Assembly: GCA_013187285.1 (NCBI GenBank)
Contig: JABMIG010000098.1
Location: 259,001 to 323,000, forward strand
Direction: 5' to 3'
From: Cyclotella cryptica
Lineage: Eukaryota; Bacillariophyta; Thalassiosirophyceae; Thalassiosirales; Thalassiosiraceae
Length of the DNA stretch: 64,000 nucleotides
In this document: positions 54,409 through 64,000 of the stretch, in pieces
How positions within the stretch are numbered: the stretch's first letter is position 1
Layout: each line of letters begins with the position of its first letter
Position numbers and translations under genes: made by a program
Notes under the pieces: model-generated
What the model was told of the DNA's origin: nothing
What the model saw: the letters and a program-made list of their open reading frames with translations, nothing else
Database searches by the model: none

Positions 54409-56060
54409 TTGTATAATGTTTTTAGCCTGGGTGCATGTCATGGCATTTATGCACAATTCATGGAGAAGTCAACCCAAAATAACAATGGACACCCTATTGG
54501 TTTGCTTCGTGGATCTGGAACTAGAACGGGACTATGGTTTTATGCTATGCATTGTGTGCTGTGTTTGAAGAAGGCGTTACTTGCTACCATTTTCAAATCA
54601 GAGTTTACACAATTGAAGCATAGTACCCGCTGTGCACTAGCTGTGTCTGATATTGAAAAACCATCATTCTGGAAGGCTTTATATCACGTCCTTTGAGCTG
54701 TTTCCTGTGCCTTAGAGCTTTGAGATGCTGCGATGGAAGTGAACCATGTATGGATCAGATAGTATTCTTGGTCTCGCTAGCAACCAAAGCCATTGAAAAG
54801 TCAATTGACTCATTGAATTATAAGACTCTGCTTGATATTGATTCTATGAACATGATGATGAGCTGACATTCGAAAAGGCAGAGTCATTAGTGGAGGTCAT
54901 GATGCAGGGAATGCAACTACTGGGGAAGTATATGTTGATAGCTGAGAATGTAAATCTGTGATTGAAATTATCCATTGAAATGGTCTGAATTTATAAAAAA
55001 CACATTTTTATATGTCTGATATGCCTGTCATCTGCTGTGATCTTCAAACAGTGACAGTGACATATATGAAGAAGAAGATAACAAAAGTACTGCTTATTTC
55101 TGACCCAGCCATCACTGCATGGACCTTGGGCTATTTCACCTGACATTGGGAAAGATGTTGCATCAAGGCTCAACGGGAGTCACAGGGATGCAATAGACAG
55201 GTTTATAACAAAATTGTTTTCTCATGATGTTGATTGTGATATTGCAACTAAAATTGAGTTGTTTTGGGATGAATTTAAGCACTGGCAGAACAGAACTGGA
55301 ATGTTCAGCAATGTTGGTTGCTTCAACACATCAGATGCAGTTACAGGTAGGTCTGCTAGCTGACATGCATAGTATTCATTGCCACATACAGAAATCTTGG
55401 GAATTGTTGCATGCAGATCTATATTAAACCACCTAGGATTCGGGTCAGCCGAACAGAGCTGGGGTGATGTGAAGCATCTTAAGACTGATCAGAGATCACA
55501 TCTCTGTGCAAAAAAACTGAGAAGCAGTCGGTTCTCTATACTACTGCTTGTATTGAAGAGGCAAGATCGAAACGCAAGGCTCATGAGAAAATCGATGCAC
55601 AGGGAGATGCCCTGTTTGGAGATGATGATTTGAAGTAAGTTTTGAGAGCAGTGTTGTAAATGCTTCACTACGATCATATGTACCCAAATAACTATATTTT
55701 AGTTGCAGTTTTGATCTTCAACTTGAGGAATTTGTAGTCAACATTGCAGAGTTGACTGATTCTATTCAGAAATGCGTTTTTAGAGCATGGTTAGAGGATT
55801 GGGAGAAAGCATTGCTTAGAAATAATGATCCTGTTGCTGAAGCAAGGCTGAGGGTTAAGTATCAAGGCATCGTATTTTTTGATCCAGATAATCAACCTAT
55901 TTACTCAGTGTATTCTGGATATCTTGAGTATTGCAAAGGGCGGGATGGTGGGTGTTGTGTGATTGGAGTGTGCACTGATGATGTGTATGATGATGAGCCC
56001 TTCATGATTGCAGCAACCCAACAAGAATCTCATATTCAAATTGTGTACCAGACAAAATAG
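54409..56060 (+). pseudogene. hAT-type transposase, C-terminal two thirds, decayed
   Basis: The first piece, 54409-54696, reads LRGSGTRTGLWFYAMHCVLC, then LKKALLATIFKSEFTQLKHS and DIEKPSFWKALYHVL. Next, in changing frames, about 55090-55260 gives LLISDPAITAWTLG and VYNKIVFS-like text, 55379-55633 gives LGFGSAEQSWGDVKHLKTDQ, and 55535-55640 gives SVLYTTACIEEARSKRKAHE. The intact end, 55752-56060, is MTDSIQKCVFRAWLEDWEKA to GCCVIGVCTDDVYDDEPFMI. The G-S-A-E-R/Q-S-W-x-x-x-K-H-x-K-x-x-x-R-x-x-L step resembles the C-terminal dimerisation block of hAT transposases. At least eight stops or frame changes occur before 55640, while the last 100 codons are open. The family call is by pattern memory. Confidence 0.55.
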
Positions 56061-56569
56061 AGGCAAGTTTAGTAATAAAATCTCAAATGTTTGCACTTAA
56101 TGAGTTACTTTTGGTTTAATATTAAAGTTATGGGATTATTTGTAGACTACCATAAAAACTTTTGTTGTCCATAAGAAATATGAGTAATTCAAGACAAATA
56201 TTGCACCTCATAATATCATCTTCATCTATCTGCAATTATAAATGGAGCATGAAAAGCAATACTCATGCAGGCTTCAGTTTATTAAATGCTATCATATGTA
56301 GCAAAAGTATATCCTGTGTTTCAGTGTTGATATTTCTCTGCTTTGATGTGATGCATACTGCAGTTGATAATTGACATAGATATGATGTGATGCATACTGC
56401 AGTTGCTTATTTTTTAAGCCACAGTTACATGCGGTACAAGGCTTCTAGCATGAGGTGTGGTGCTGAGAATGATGGTCTGTTCATCAGCTAATGCATACAT
56501 AAATAGTACTTATCTCTAGGAGTAAGGCTACATATTAATGTTAAACAATTTTGAGTTTTATGTTATATG
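56061..56569. other. AT-rich DNA downstream of the hAT remnant
   Basis: A direct repeat of about 20 bp (GATGTGATGCATACTGCAGT near 56346 and 56382) is the only structure. The hAT end may lie here. Confidence 0.4.
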
Positions 56570-57073
56570 AGTGGGTGACTACCGTAATTGGTCTATTGGT
56601 CTAGATGTCCAGATCAAGCGGAAATTTAGAACAGTTTTGGACTGTGTTTAGACCGCATGTCTTTAAAAATGCTTATCGTAATTTATTTTGGTATAAATTG
56701 AGTATAAATTGGGCTAGATTTTAATTTTCACGGGACTTCTGTAGGAAGAGAAATATAATTCCCGGATACGATGAGGAGGAGATTTAATCATCAAATCGCC
56801 GTTGGAGCTGCGATGTGAGTTGTGACAAAAAAATACACGTGGAAAAAATATGTGGTTACACGTGGTAAACATGGCGTTCTAAATATTTAGAACATGGGTT
56901 GATCCAAAATAGAAAAAAGTGAGAGTGTCTGGACACCCCCTCTTTTTCTGGATTTAGACCAAAAGTTGAGTTGAGTCACAGGTTTAGAACAGATCTGGAC
57001 CGGATTTGGACGGTCCAAATACATGAAAATCTGGACATTTAGACCAATAGACCAATTACGGTAGCCACCCAGT
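56570..57073. mobile_element. MITE, 504 bp, with about 45-bp inverted ends
   Basis: The inner part of the ends, CCGTAATTGGTCTATTGGTC onward (from 56582), matches the reverse complement ending at 57061 with one difference in 33. The match continues outward through the TA to AGTGGGTGACTA / ACTGGGTGGCTA with two differences. It is therefore a foldback element or MITE whose tips lie near 56570 and 57073. The interior has repeated AAATTTAGAACA / GTTCTAAATATTTAG phrases and no gene. Confidence 0.78.
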
Positions 57074-57220
57074 AACAATAGATGAATTGGTACAGCAGAA
57101 GTAAATGTTTACTAAAAAGTACCATCTAAATACATAAATCACACAATTAAAGCTGTGTCCTCGGTGTCCAGATTTTGATGTCCTGGGTCCTCATTTAAAA
57201 TGTAAAAAGAAACGATATCC

Positions 57221-57330
57221 ATGACGTGTACATGACGTGTCCATGACGTGTCCAGGACGTGTCCAGGACGTGTCGAGGACGTGTCGAGGACGTGTCAAGG
57301 ACGCGTCCAGGACGTGTCTAGGACATGTCT
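57221..57330. repeat. Minisatellite, ten units of 11 bp
   Basis: Units of AGGACGTGTCN / ATGACGTGTCC fill 110 bp exactly. A worn relative (ACATGTCCTGG, ACATGTCCTTG, AACGTGTCC) lies near 54248-54280 in opposite sense. Confidence 0.9.
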
Positions 57331-57689
57331 CGAGATGTGTCTTTTTGTACAATTTTTGGACACGGATGCCGTGGATATGTGAAACTAAGATCATATATCT
57401 TGGTCCATAAGAGCCACAAAATGTCAAAATATACGATTTCAAACCTTACTGAATCAGCTTTCCTGTAAAATACCAATTCTTTTTGTACGAGAAATAAATT
57501 CAAACACTTGTTTTTGTTTGGAATGACCAGTAAACCACCAGTAAACTTTGCAGGACCTCAACAATACACTAGTGTACGGATTAGTTACAGAAGTATACAG
57601 CTGAGTTGCTGCAATGTACCATTCTGTGACTTCAGTAACCCTCCTGTACATGCAAGTGTACAGGCAGGTTACAAGAGTTTTTTGTTTGC

Positions 57690-57830
57690 AGTATAAGCTC
57701 TCAAGATAGTCCCAAAGTCTTTTGCAATCTTGGACAGATAACAGAGGGTGAATATTGAGGCAACAATGAAGGCCAGAGAAGTATGATATGTAGTGGTTCA
57801 AAGTCAATTCAAACTCATTGTAGTTTGAAA
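57690..57830 (-). repeat. Diverged inverted copy of the 52047 MITE family
   Basis: Read on minus, TTGACTTTGAACCACTACAT, then CAATATTCACCCTCTGTTAT and GACTTTGGGACTATCTTGAG, follows 52056-52165 in order (TTGACTTTGGCC, CAATATCCACCCCCTGA, CTTTGGGACTACCATATCTTGAG). Confidence 0.65.
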
Positions 57831-58052
57831 TCAATGTGAGTATACCTTGACATGTATTGATTCCTACTGTATCTAGTTACTCCAAGATGCACCTATTGCC
57901 CACCTTTGCCTGCAGTATTGCAATATACTTCATCCTTATAATAATCTCTCATGGATTATGATAGAATGAACGAAATGAAAACTAATGAATAATGCTATTA
58001 CAGTGTCCATGTTTTTGATATGGTATTTGTTAGTCAAGTGGCAGCAAATTTG

Positions 58053-58670
58053 TCACTTGTCAGAGTAGAGGCCACTAACAATTTTTTCCATCATAACTGC
58101 ATTGCCCACATAATATAATACTAGGGCACTTAATGTGCTAGTGCCTTGGAGGTGAGTCAGACAATAAGATTGAAAGGTGTGAAGAAGTGATTTCTGCTTC
58201 AAGCTGGCAAAGAATTTTGCTCCCAACTGGCAAAGAACAGGGTCGTTATTCTTGATCATCATTTTTGTTTTAAGAGATTCCAAAACAAGCATAAATAATA
58301 TCGTTGATGGCATAAGAAACTGACAAAAGATTGGAGCACCTGTTGCATCCTAGTGCTCTGCAATTGCTCCATGACTTTTGACCTCTGTGGGAGTGGGAAG
58401 TTATGCACTTGCAGCCACACAGTTTTCATCCTTCTGACAGAGAAAACTTAAATATGTTGTCATTTTAGTATAAATAAATTATGACTCACCCTCGTTTGTC
58501 ATCAATTGAAATGTATTCAGGAATAAAGAGGCAAAATTGGATTGAGCAATAGAGTTTGTAATCTGCTTTGTGCTCTGTGTTGTGACCAATTAATGCTTTA
58601 TTGATATGGCTTAAGAGGAATTGTTCCACTTGAATTTTATGGCACTACTCCACAGGAAGGATTGAATGAA
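58053..58670 (-). pseudogene. Unrecognised gene remnant with an intron-like join
   Basis: On minus, an upstream piece (about 58665-58490) reads IQVEQFLLSHINKALIGHNT to FCLFIPEYISIDDKRG. It is followed by GTGAGT...CTGTCAG, and a downstream piece begins RMKTVWLQVHNFPLPQRSKV and continues MEQLQSTRMQQVLQSFVSFL. In another frame, 58313-58053 continues PVLCQLGAKFFASLKQKSLL to GTSTLSALVLYYVGNAVMME. The joined reading and residue mix suggest a real former protein of helical type. I recognise no family. At least one frame change lies near 58290. It may be transposon-derived. Confidence 0.35.
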
Positions 58671-60340
58671 GCATGATGGGCTGATCATTGTTTACTCTTG
58701 CTAACAGTTTTAAATTGGTGAGAATTTTGTTCAGTCTTCTTAAATAGGTGTCATTTCATGAGATTTCAATCTATTGGGCCTAAGTTCAGTACTGTTCATA
58801 TGTGCACATTCACATTACCGTTTTTGTTTGTTGATTTAGTGTTTAATAGGAATCGAACCAAATTATTACCATTTTAGTTTCATTTTCTTAAGGTCATTCT
58901 TGACAGATGTGCTTCGACATGCAAACCTCTAAAATCACCCTTCCCTGCTTTGTCGGACTTTTTCTACTTTTTTACATTTCTGTGTTGATTGCAAGATAGG
59001 CACCACAACAATATTTCTGTACCTGTGAACCATTTAGCATCATGCCACACAGATCCTCACTGCTATAATAATATAGATTATTGGAAACGAGGATGAGCGA
59101 GAAATAAGGGACACAGGAAATTATGTAGATCTTAAGCACCGACTTGCCACACATTCATAGTAGTGATGCAAAGTATACACTGATTTTGACAATATTTTGA
59201 GAACATTCCAGTCTAAATCAAAATTGCATGCCGCATGCAATTTGGGGAGCACATGGTGAGGGGGGTATTTTAGTTTTCGATGTCTATTTTATGTCAAATT
59301 TTATATAAACTTTACGATATAGGTCCTCTGAAAATAATCCATAAATACTTTGACATGTAAAGGTGTAGCTAATTTGCATGATAGCTCCACATATGAGAAA
59401 ACATCACAGAGACACTTTCCACTTCCACATGCTCCGCAAAGGCTTGCCATGTAACTCAATGCTTGCCAAAAAGGGTGACACCACCATCACACCATATCCT
59501 CTGTAAAAGTTTCCTTGCCTCATCATGAGTCTAAAACTTGTGGCATGTTATGATCTCGCCAAAACCTCTGACAAATGTGCCCATCCCGGCCTGCCTCCCC
59601 CTATCCCTGCCTCTCATGATGGAATCTTGTAGGTCACTTTGCACTTCCTAAATAAGGTGGAAATCCACTGTCAACCAGATCCTCCAGACCTTCACATATG
59701 CTTCCATTTGCATTATTTTTTATCAACTGGATATTCATAACTTAATTCTATCAAGATTTTTTCAAAATCATAGTCGTATTGGAAACTGAGCCACTTTTCT
59801 CCTCTTTTTTCCTTTTCATTCCCCTTCTCCTTCTCCTTCAATGAGACAGTTTTTAACCTTTTACCATAACAGGTACTTCAACGATATACTTAAGTGTCAT
59901 TACTTGTAAACAATTAATTTTCAGTTAGATGTACATGGGTGGTCTAATATTTTCATGTTTCCTAAACTTTAAAACTTTCTCTTATTTCCAAAATGGGCAA
60001 ATTTGCACGCAAGGCATACCCACCCATTAAACAAGCTCGGGCAAGCCACCTTATTTTAAACCTAATAGTTCCTCTGTTTCAACAAAATTTCTCTTGTCTA
60101 GCTTGATACAAAATATCTTGCAGTGGCTGCTATAGTAATTTAGTCTTCATTGTGCATCATTCCTATGTAGCAACAAAAATAAAATAAATCAGTGACACCT
60201 TTTTGCTATGAAACACATTACGCAAGGCGTTACACAAATGATGTTAAAACAACAAAGTATGCCAAATCATTTGTTCTACTTAGATTATCCATAATGAGAA
60301 TACATAAAGACTGAGTGGTGTCACAGACAACATTTTACAA
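58671..60340. other. AT-rich DNA without recognisable genes
   Basis: I see only short open stretches on either strand and no clear repeat. It may contain old transposon debris beyond recognition. Confidence 0.35.
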
Positions 60341-60341
60341 G

Positions 60342-60400
60342 TCAGAATTCAGTTTGGCATATTAGTGGTCAGATATGAGATCTGGCCAATAGATTGACAG
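60342..60400 (+). repeat. Partial copy of the 52047 MITE end
   Basis: ACAAGTCAGAATTCAGTTTGGC, then ATATTAGTGGTCAGATAT and CTGGCCA, follows the left end of the MITE at 52047 (ACAAGTCAGAATTGACTTTG, CTATATGTCAGATATC, TTGGCCA). Confidence 0.5.
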
Positions 60401-61239
60401 CAGTCGCTGCAAGATTTTTTGCAGCTTTGTGAATGGGGAATGTGCAAGAGGTTTTGTTTAGTATGTCAAAAGGCAGCACTATTGAAAACAAGGGCTTATC
60501 AGTATCATTGGATATTATACCCATGTATGTAAAAAGTGAAATTCAGGGTCACCTTGTTGAGATCTAACTATACCATGTGGTGACTTAGAGATCTACCTAG
60601 TTGTGGTGTGGTATGTACTGTAGAGTAATTGGATTGCATGTCACATCATGCAATGCATGATATGTGCTTTAGTATTTTTACATACTGGAACAATTATGTC
60701 CCAATTATTTTTACAAATTAGGACATAGATCAGTCATTTTGTGATCATGGTAAAGTAGATCTGAAAATTAGGCTATACAAAGATATTATGAGTTTAACCT
60801 ACAATATGATGTGGTCGTACATGTTACCGTACATAGAAAGATACTCTGTTGTGACAGAAGACCCATTCACCTCTGCAATTACATCTAGTAGGAGGTTTGA
60901 GAACTGTATTTGTGTATTTCCTAATACTAGTCATATTTTCTGGTGTATGCATTATTGCCAGCACTGGTACGTGAAGGCTTTGTCTGTTCTGAGTATGGCA
61001 TATATTTTTTTACAATGTTTGATCAAAATTCTTTACATTCGATTTTGTATTCTTTGCAATTATGTAGATTACAAAAAAGTCTCCACTTATGCTTGTCACA
61101 TCTACAGGAGTCATATACTAGTTCCAATGAAAACCAAATGAGGTTGAGGGAACTGGTCTATTAATAAAAATATACGATACTTACCTAGTTGTCCTGTGAT
61201 TGATCAACAAACAGGAAATGTAATCTCAGCCATCTCTTC
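60401..61239. other. AT-rich DNA without recognisable genes
   Basis: A plus-strand open stretch at 60788-61141 (117 codons) has no family features and a residue mix typical of chance AT-rich frames, so I do not call it. Confidence 0.35.
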
Positions 61240-61490
61240 CTCAAAAATAGTCTTATTTATTGGCGAAGTCTTATTTCTTGGAATAGCATTGTAAATAATA
61301 ATAAGACTGTTGCTGAGAAATAAGCCTATATCCGAGAGCTATGTGGACATGTACTATTCCTAAAAAGAGATGCCTCTTATTTCTGAGAAAGAAGCCTTAT
61401 CTGAAAAATAATACTATCACCAAGAAATAGACAACTTCCCAGAGTCTTACTTCTTGGCGATAGTCTTATTTTCTGGAAATTGTTTTCAAA
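61240..61490. repeat. Cluster of TCTTATTTCTTGG-like motifs in both orientations
   Basis: Plus-oriented copies lie near 61248-61282 and 61444-61476 (AGTCTTA(T/C)TT(A/C)TTGGCGA followed by AGTCTTATTTCTTGG). Reversed copies lie near 61297-61325 (AATAAGACTGTTGCTGAGAA) and 61370-61430. The whole can fold back on itself, like a small foldback element. Confidence 0.6.
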
Positions 61491-63427
61491 GTATGTACTT
61501 TGAAATGTAGTGAGATACCATTTGACCAATTTACTTTTATTGCAATGAAATCTCATAGTAGCATTTTTCCCTCAACCTCAACATTTTCTCCTGTCATATG
61601 TCATTTGTACCATTAGAGTTGAGGAATCAAGCACTTTCTCTTCCGAGCCCTTTGGATTATTCTTTACTTTTAAGCCTATTCAAACATTTTGTCTAACTTA
61701 ATAAGTCATATTGATATTGTTCAAAAAATAACTAATTTAGTTGCAAGACTGCTCATCATTATGACCAACACTTAACAAAGCTTTGCCATTTTCATTGGCA
61801 ACTTGTGATGTTACAGCAATGGCATCACAAACATCTCAGTGCACCATATAATATTATGGCAATAATATTGATTTGATGTCTTAGAAATGCATTACTATCA
61901 TTTGTCACTACATTTGTAACCTTTCCATCATGAGATCATATGTAGCCAGTAATTCTATATGATCAATGTCAATGGTCTTGCTATAGTTACAATTGACAAA
62001 TTGACATCCTGCCTTCAATAACATGGAATTGTCTCTAAGCATAGTACTAACCATGTTATCTATCTTTGTAATTGGTCTGAAATGTTGTTGGACTATTGTA
62101 GTTATGGAGTGTGTGAGGTATTATGCCTCTGAGAGCATGCACTCCCTAGCGCTGGCACCATATTGTCCAGATATGGACTTTGACCTATGAGAACATATGG
62201 GATATTAGTATGCTAATAACATTCATGGCAATATGTATAATGCCCAATATTGGTCAGCACACAAGGAGTGTGTGTCAGTCCATAGTCTCCATTACGCAAA
62301 TCTTGACCAGTGTTCTATACTCTTCATGTCATCATGGTAGTACTATAGCTTCATGCCTCAATTACTTACACCATCTAATGCCAATTTACCACATACGTAA
62401 GTGAATTAAATGTGCAATGGTGTAATAGTCTGGGAAGAGTTAAGTAATGTGGGTGTATCAATGATGAAGAGTAGCACTTCATGAAAAAGAGTGCCCAAAG
62501 CAAATGGAGAATTGACCTTCATGGGAGAGGACAAAACATTGCACAACCTGGTATGATGGGACACTACAAAAACTATATTTGGATGATCAATGCAAACAAA
62601 AAACACTTCTAACCTGCCTGTACACTCTCAAAATGTCAGAGTGTACAAGCAGATTACCGGAGGATTCAAGAGTGTACAGGTTGCTTTTCTGGTTTTTATT
62701 ATGCATTGCTTAAGCCACAATTTCGTATATCATGCTAAGCTTTGAAGCAAAAAAATCTTCCAAGTGTACGGGTGGCACACTGGTAGTTCATGCCTGATGT
62801 TTCATGAATCACAAGTGGCCACCAGGAACATCTCCTGTTGGGTCTAGTTTTGGTGGCGATTCTGGGCTTGGTTTTTGAATTTTTTGGTGACAGCTTCTTG
62901 GTTCTATTTTTATTTACGAATTTAAATATTCAGATTCTTTACCATGCTTAGGCTCTGCGGTACAGGTCACTGAAACAGAACCTATGGACCAGGGTTTGAG
63001 TCTCTCTTTTGTCACTTTGTATATGCATGGTTTTGTCAGACATCCCTGGTTTACTAGTTCAAGCATGTGAATTATTTTTTATTTCTCTAAGACTTTGTGG
63101 TCATTTTGTCTGACAAAATGTGTTTTTGCCTTGTAAAATTTGATGTTTTTAATTCCAGTGGATACCTTTTCTTCAAAATGGTGTCAGTTTGACACCAAAC
63201 TAACACCTTAACTGACAAAAATGCTTCATCTGACAAAAGTAGTTGTTTCGTCTGACAAAGTCATGGGGTTCTATATAACTGCCCCCTATATACCCAAAGT
63301 AGTGTATGGTGCAATACCATGCCATACCTACAAACAAAGGTGCTTGTACCAGCAGCAACTGTAGAGGGGGTACACTCTCACTCTTATCCCTTCATCTCCA
63401 TTTGTTTCAATTACATTGATACCCTGC
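61491..63427. other. AT-rich DNA; one inverted repeat-family copy near 62597-62690
   Basis: No gene is seen. Around 62597-62630 the phrase TGCAAACAAAAAACACTTCT, then AACCTGCCTGTACACT, is the reverse complement of 57657-57695, marking a second repeat family with GTGTACAGGCAGGTTA as its core. Confidence 0.4.
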
Positions 63428-63719
63428 CTAGGTTGCAAATTCTGGAGGAATTCCGGAAGAATTACGCGTTGCTCTGGAATATTTGCTAATTTTGACAGTA
63501 ACGTGATTACTGTGATCACGAGATTACTGAGAAAGACTTACTTAAGTACTTTGCTCAATACTTAAGGACTGTGATGCCGTGACATCACAAAATAAGACTC
63601 ATTTTGACAAAATTTACAGTAATATGTCCGGAACCTACAGTAATTACCGCAGTAACTCTGATCGGTTACTTGTTACTGTGTTTTTTGGACAGTAACCAAA
63701 ATCGGAATTTGCAACCTAG
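63428..63719. mobile_element. hAT-like MITE, 292 bp, with 8-bp target duplication
   Basis: The left end CTAGGTTGCAAATTC (from 63428) is the exact reverse complement of GAATTTGCAACCTAG (to 63719). The 8-bp TACCCTGC lies directly outside both ends (63420-63427 and 63720-63727), as for hAT elements. The interior is rich in ACAGTAA and TTACTGT phrases and has no gene. Confidence 0.82.
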
Positions 63720-64000
63720 TACCCTGCCATCCCAACAAAAGAGCCGCTGACACTCAACTCGCAGAATGAGTTAGCTCCTGGCTGCCACCGCCATCTAGCC
63801 AAAAACAATTTGCAGTGGTGGGTATATTTTCAAGGTGAGTTCTTGTGAACTCCACCTTTTTTAGTATTGTTTTACTCAGCATACATTATTTTTTTCATTA
63901 AATATTTACAGGCCTACCTCAGGAATGGCCGAAACTCAGCCCAAAGACTGAGTTTGGAGTCCCACCCAGCATTGTTGTCAACCTAACAACAATTAGCAGC
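63720..64000. other. Window end, no feature recognised
   Basis: Apart from the right target duplication of the MITE, I see no gene or repeat here. Confidence 0.4.

Noticed and set aside
54991-55173. Short minus-strand frame in the hAT region
   Set aside because: The plus strand carries the ordered hAT-like text, so this is a shadow.
60788-61141. Plus-strand frame of 117 codons in AT-rich DNA
   Set aside because: It has no motif, no neighbouring support and a residue mix rich in Tyr, Ile and Cys, as expected of chance frames.

Overview
The window looks like nuclear DNA of a photosynthetic stramenopile, most probably a centric diatom. The evidence is the short GT-AG introns of about 90-110 bp, several N-termini that look like a signal peptide followed by an A-F motif (the diatom plastid-targeting pattern), a small protein that I recognise as belonging to a diatom-type family, and Copia, Harbinger, pogo and non-LTR elements of the kinds common in diatom genomes. 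The species cannot be fixed from the sequence alone.

Host genes sit in two islands. Island 1 (1-3578) holds the 5' part of a LON-substrate-binding-domain protein gene and a three-exon M3 (thimet/oligopeptidase A-type) metallopeptidase. Island 2 (30.8-39.6 kb) holds six genes in strictly alternating orientation: a small conserved protein (+), an Mpv17/PMP22 membrane protein (-), a pheophytinase-like alpha/beta hydrolase (+), a basic low-complexity protein (-), a mitochondrial-carrier-family protein with plastid-like presequence (+) and a six-exon cyclophilin (-). Several appear plastid- or organelle-directed, but nothing shows that they share one pathway.

The rest is mobile and repeat DNA. 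From 4.7 to 7.8 kb lies a decayed Harbinger transposon whose SANT/Myb gene was hit by a TA-flanked MITE. From 9.1 to 16.6 kb lies a second, dead copy of the Mpv17 locus, split at its intron donor by a young LTR element (5.9 kb) with no visible protein coding. At the far edge of that duplicate an 8.3 kb LINE-like element with endonuclease and reverse transcriptase sits between 13-bp target-site duplications. From 25 to 27.5 kb there are simple and tandem repeats, and from 28.0 to 29.8 kb a pogo/DDE_1 transposon remnant with an intact companion frame.

The most unusual structure spans 39.75-52.05 kb. It is a transposon-like element with a KRBA2/SCAND3-type integrase protein and long terminal inverted repeats built of 18-bp palindromes at about 30-bp spacing. 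It carries two later insertions: a Copia LTR-gag fragment flanked by a 64-bp duplication, and a young, nearly whole 6.1 kb Copia element with seemingly identical LTRs. A 500-bp MITE abuts its right end. From 52.5 to 64 kb the window is AT-rich DNA with tandem repeats, a decayed hAT transposase, MITEs and no secure host gene.

All boundaries were worked out by eye. Splice sites are supported by GT-AG ends and by restored family motifs, not by transcripts.
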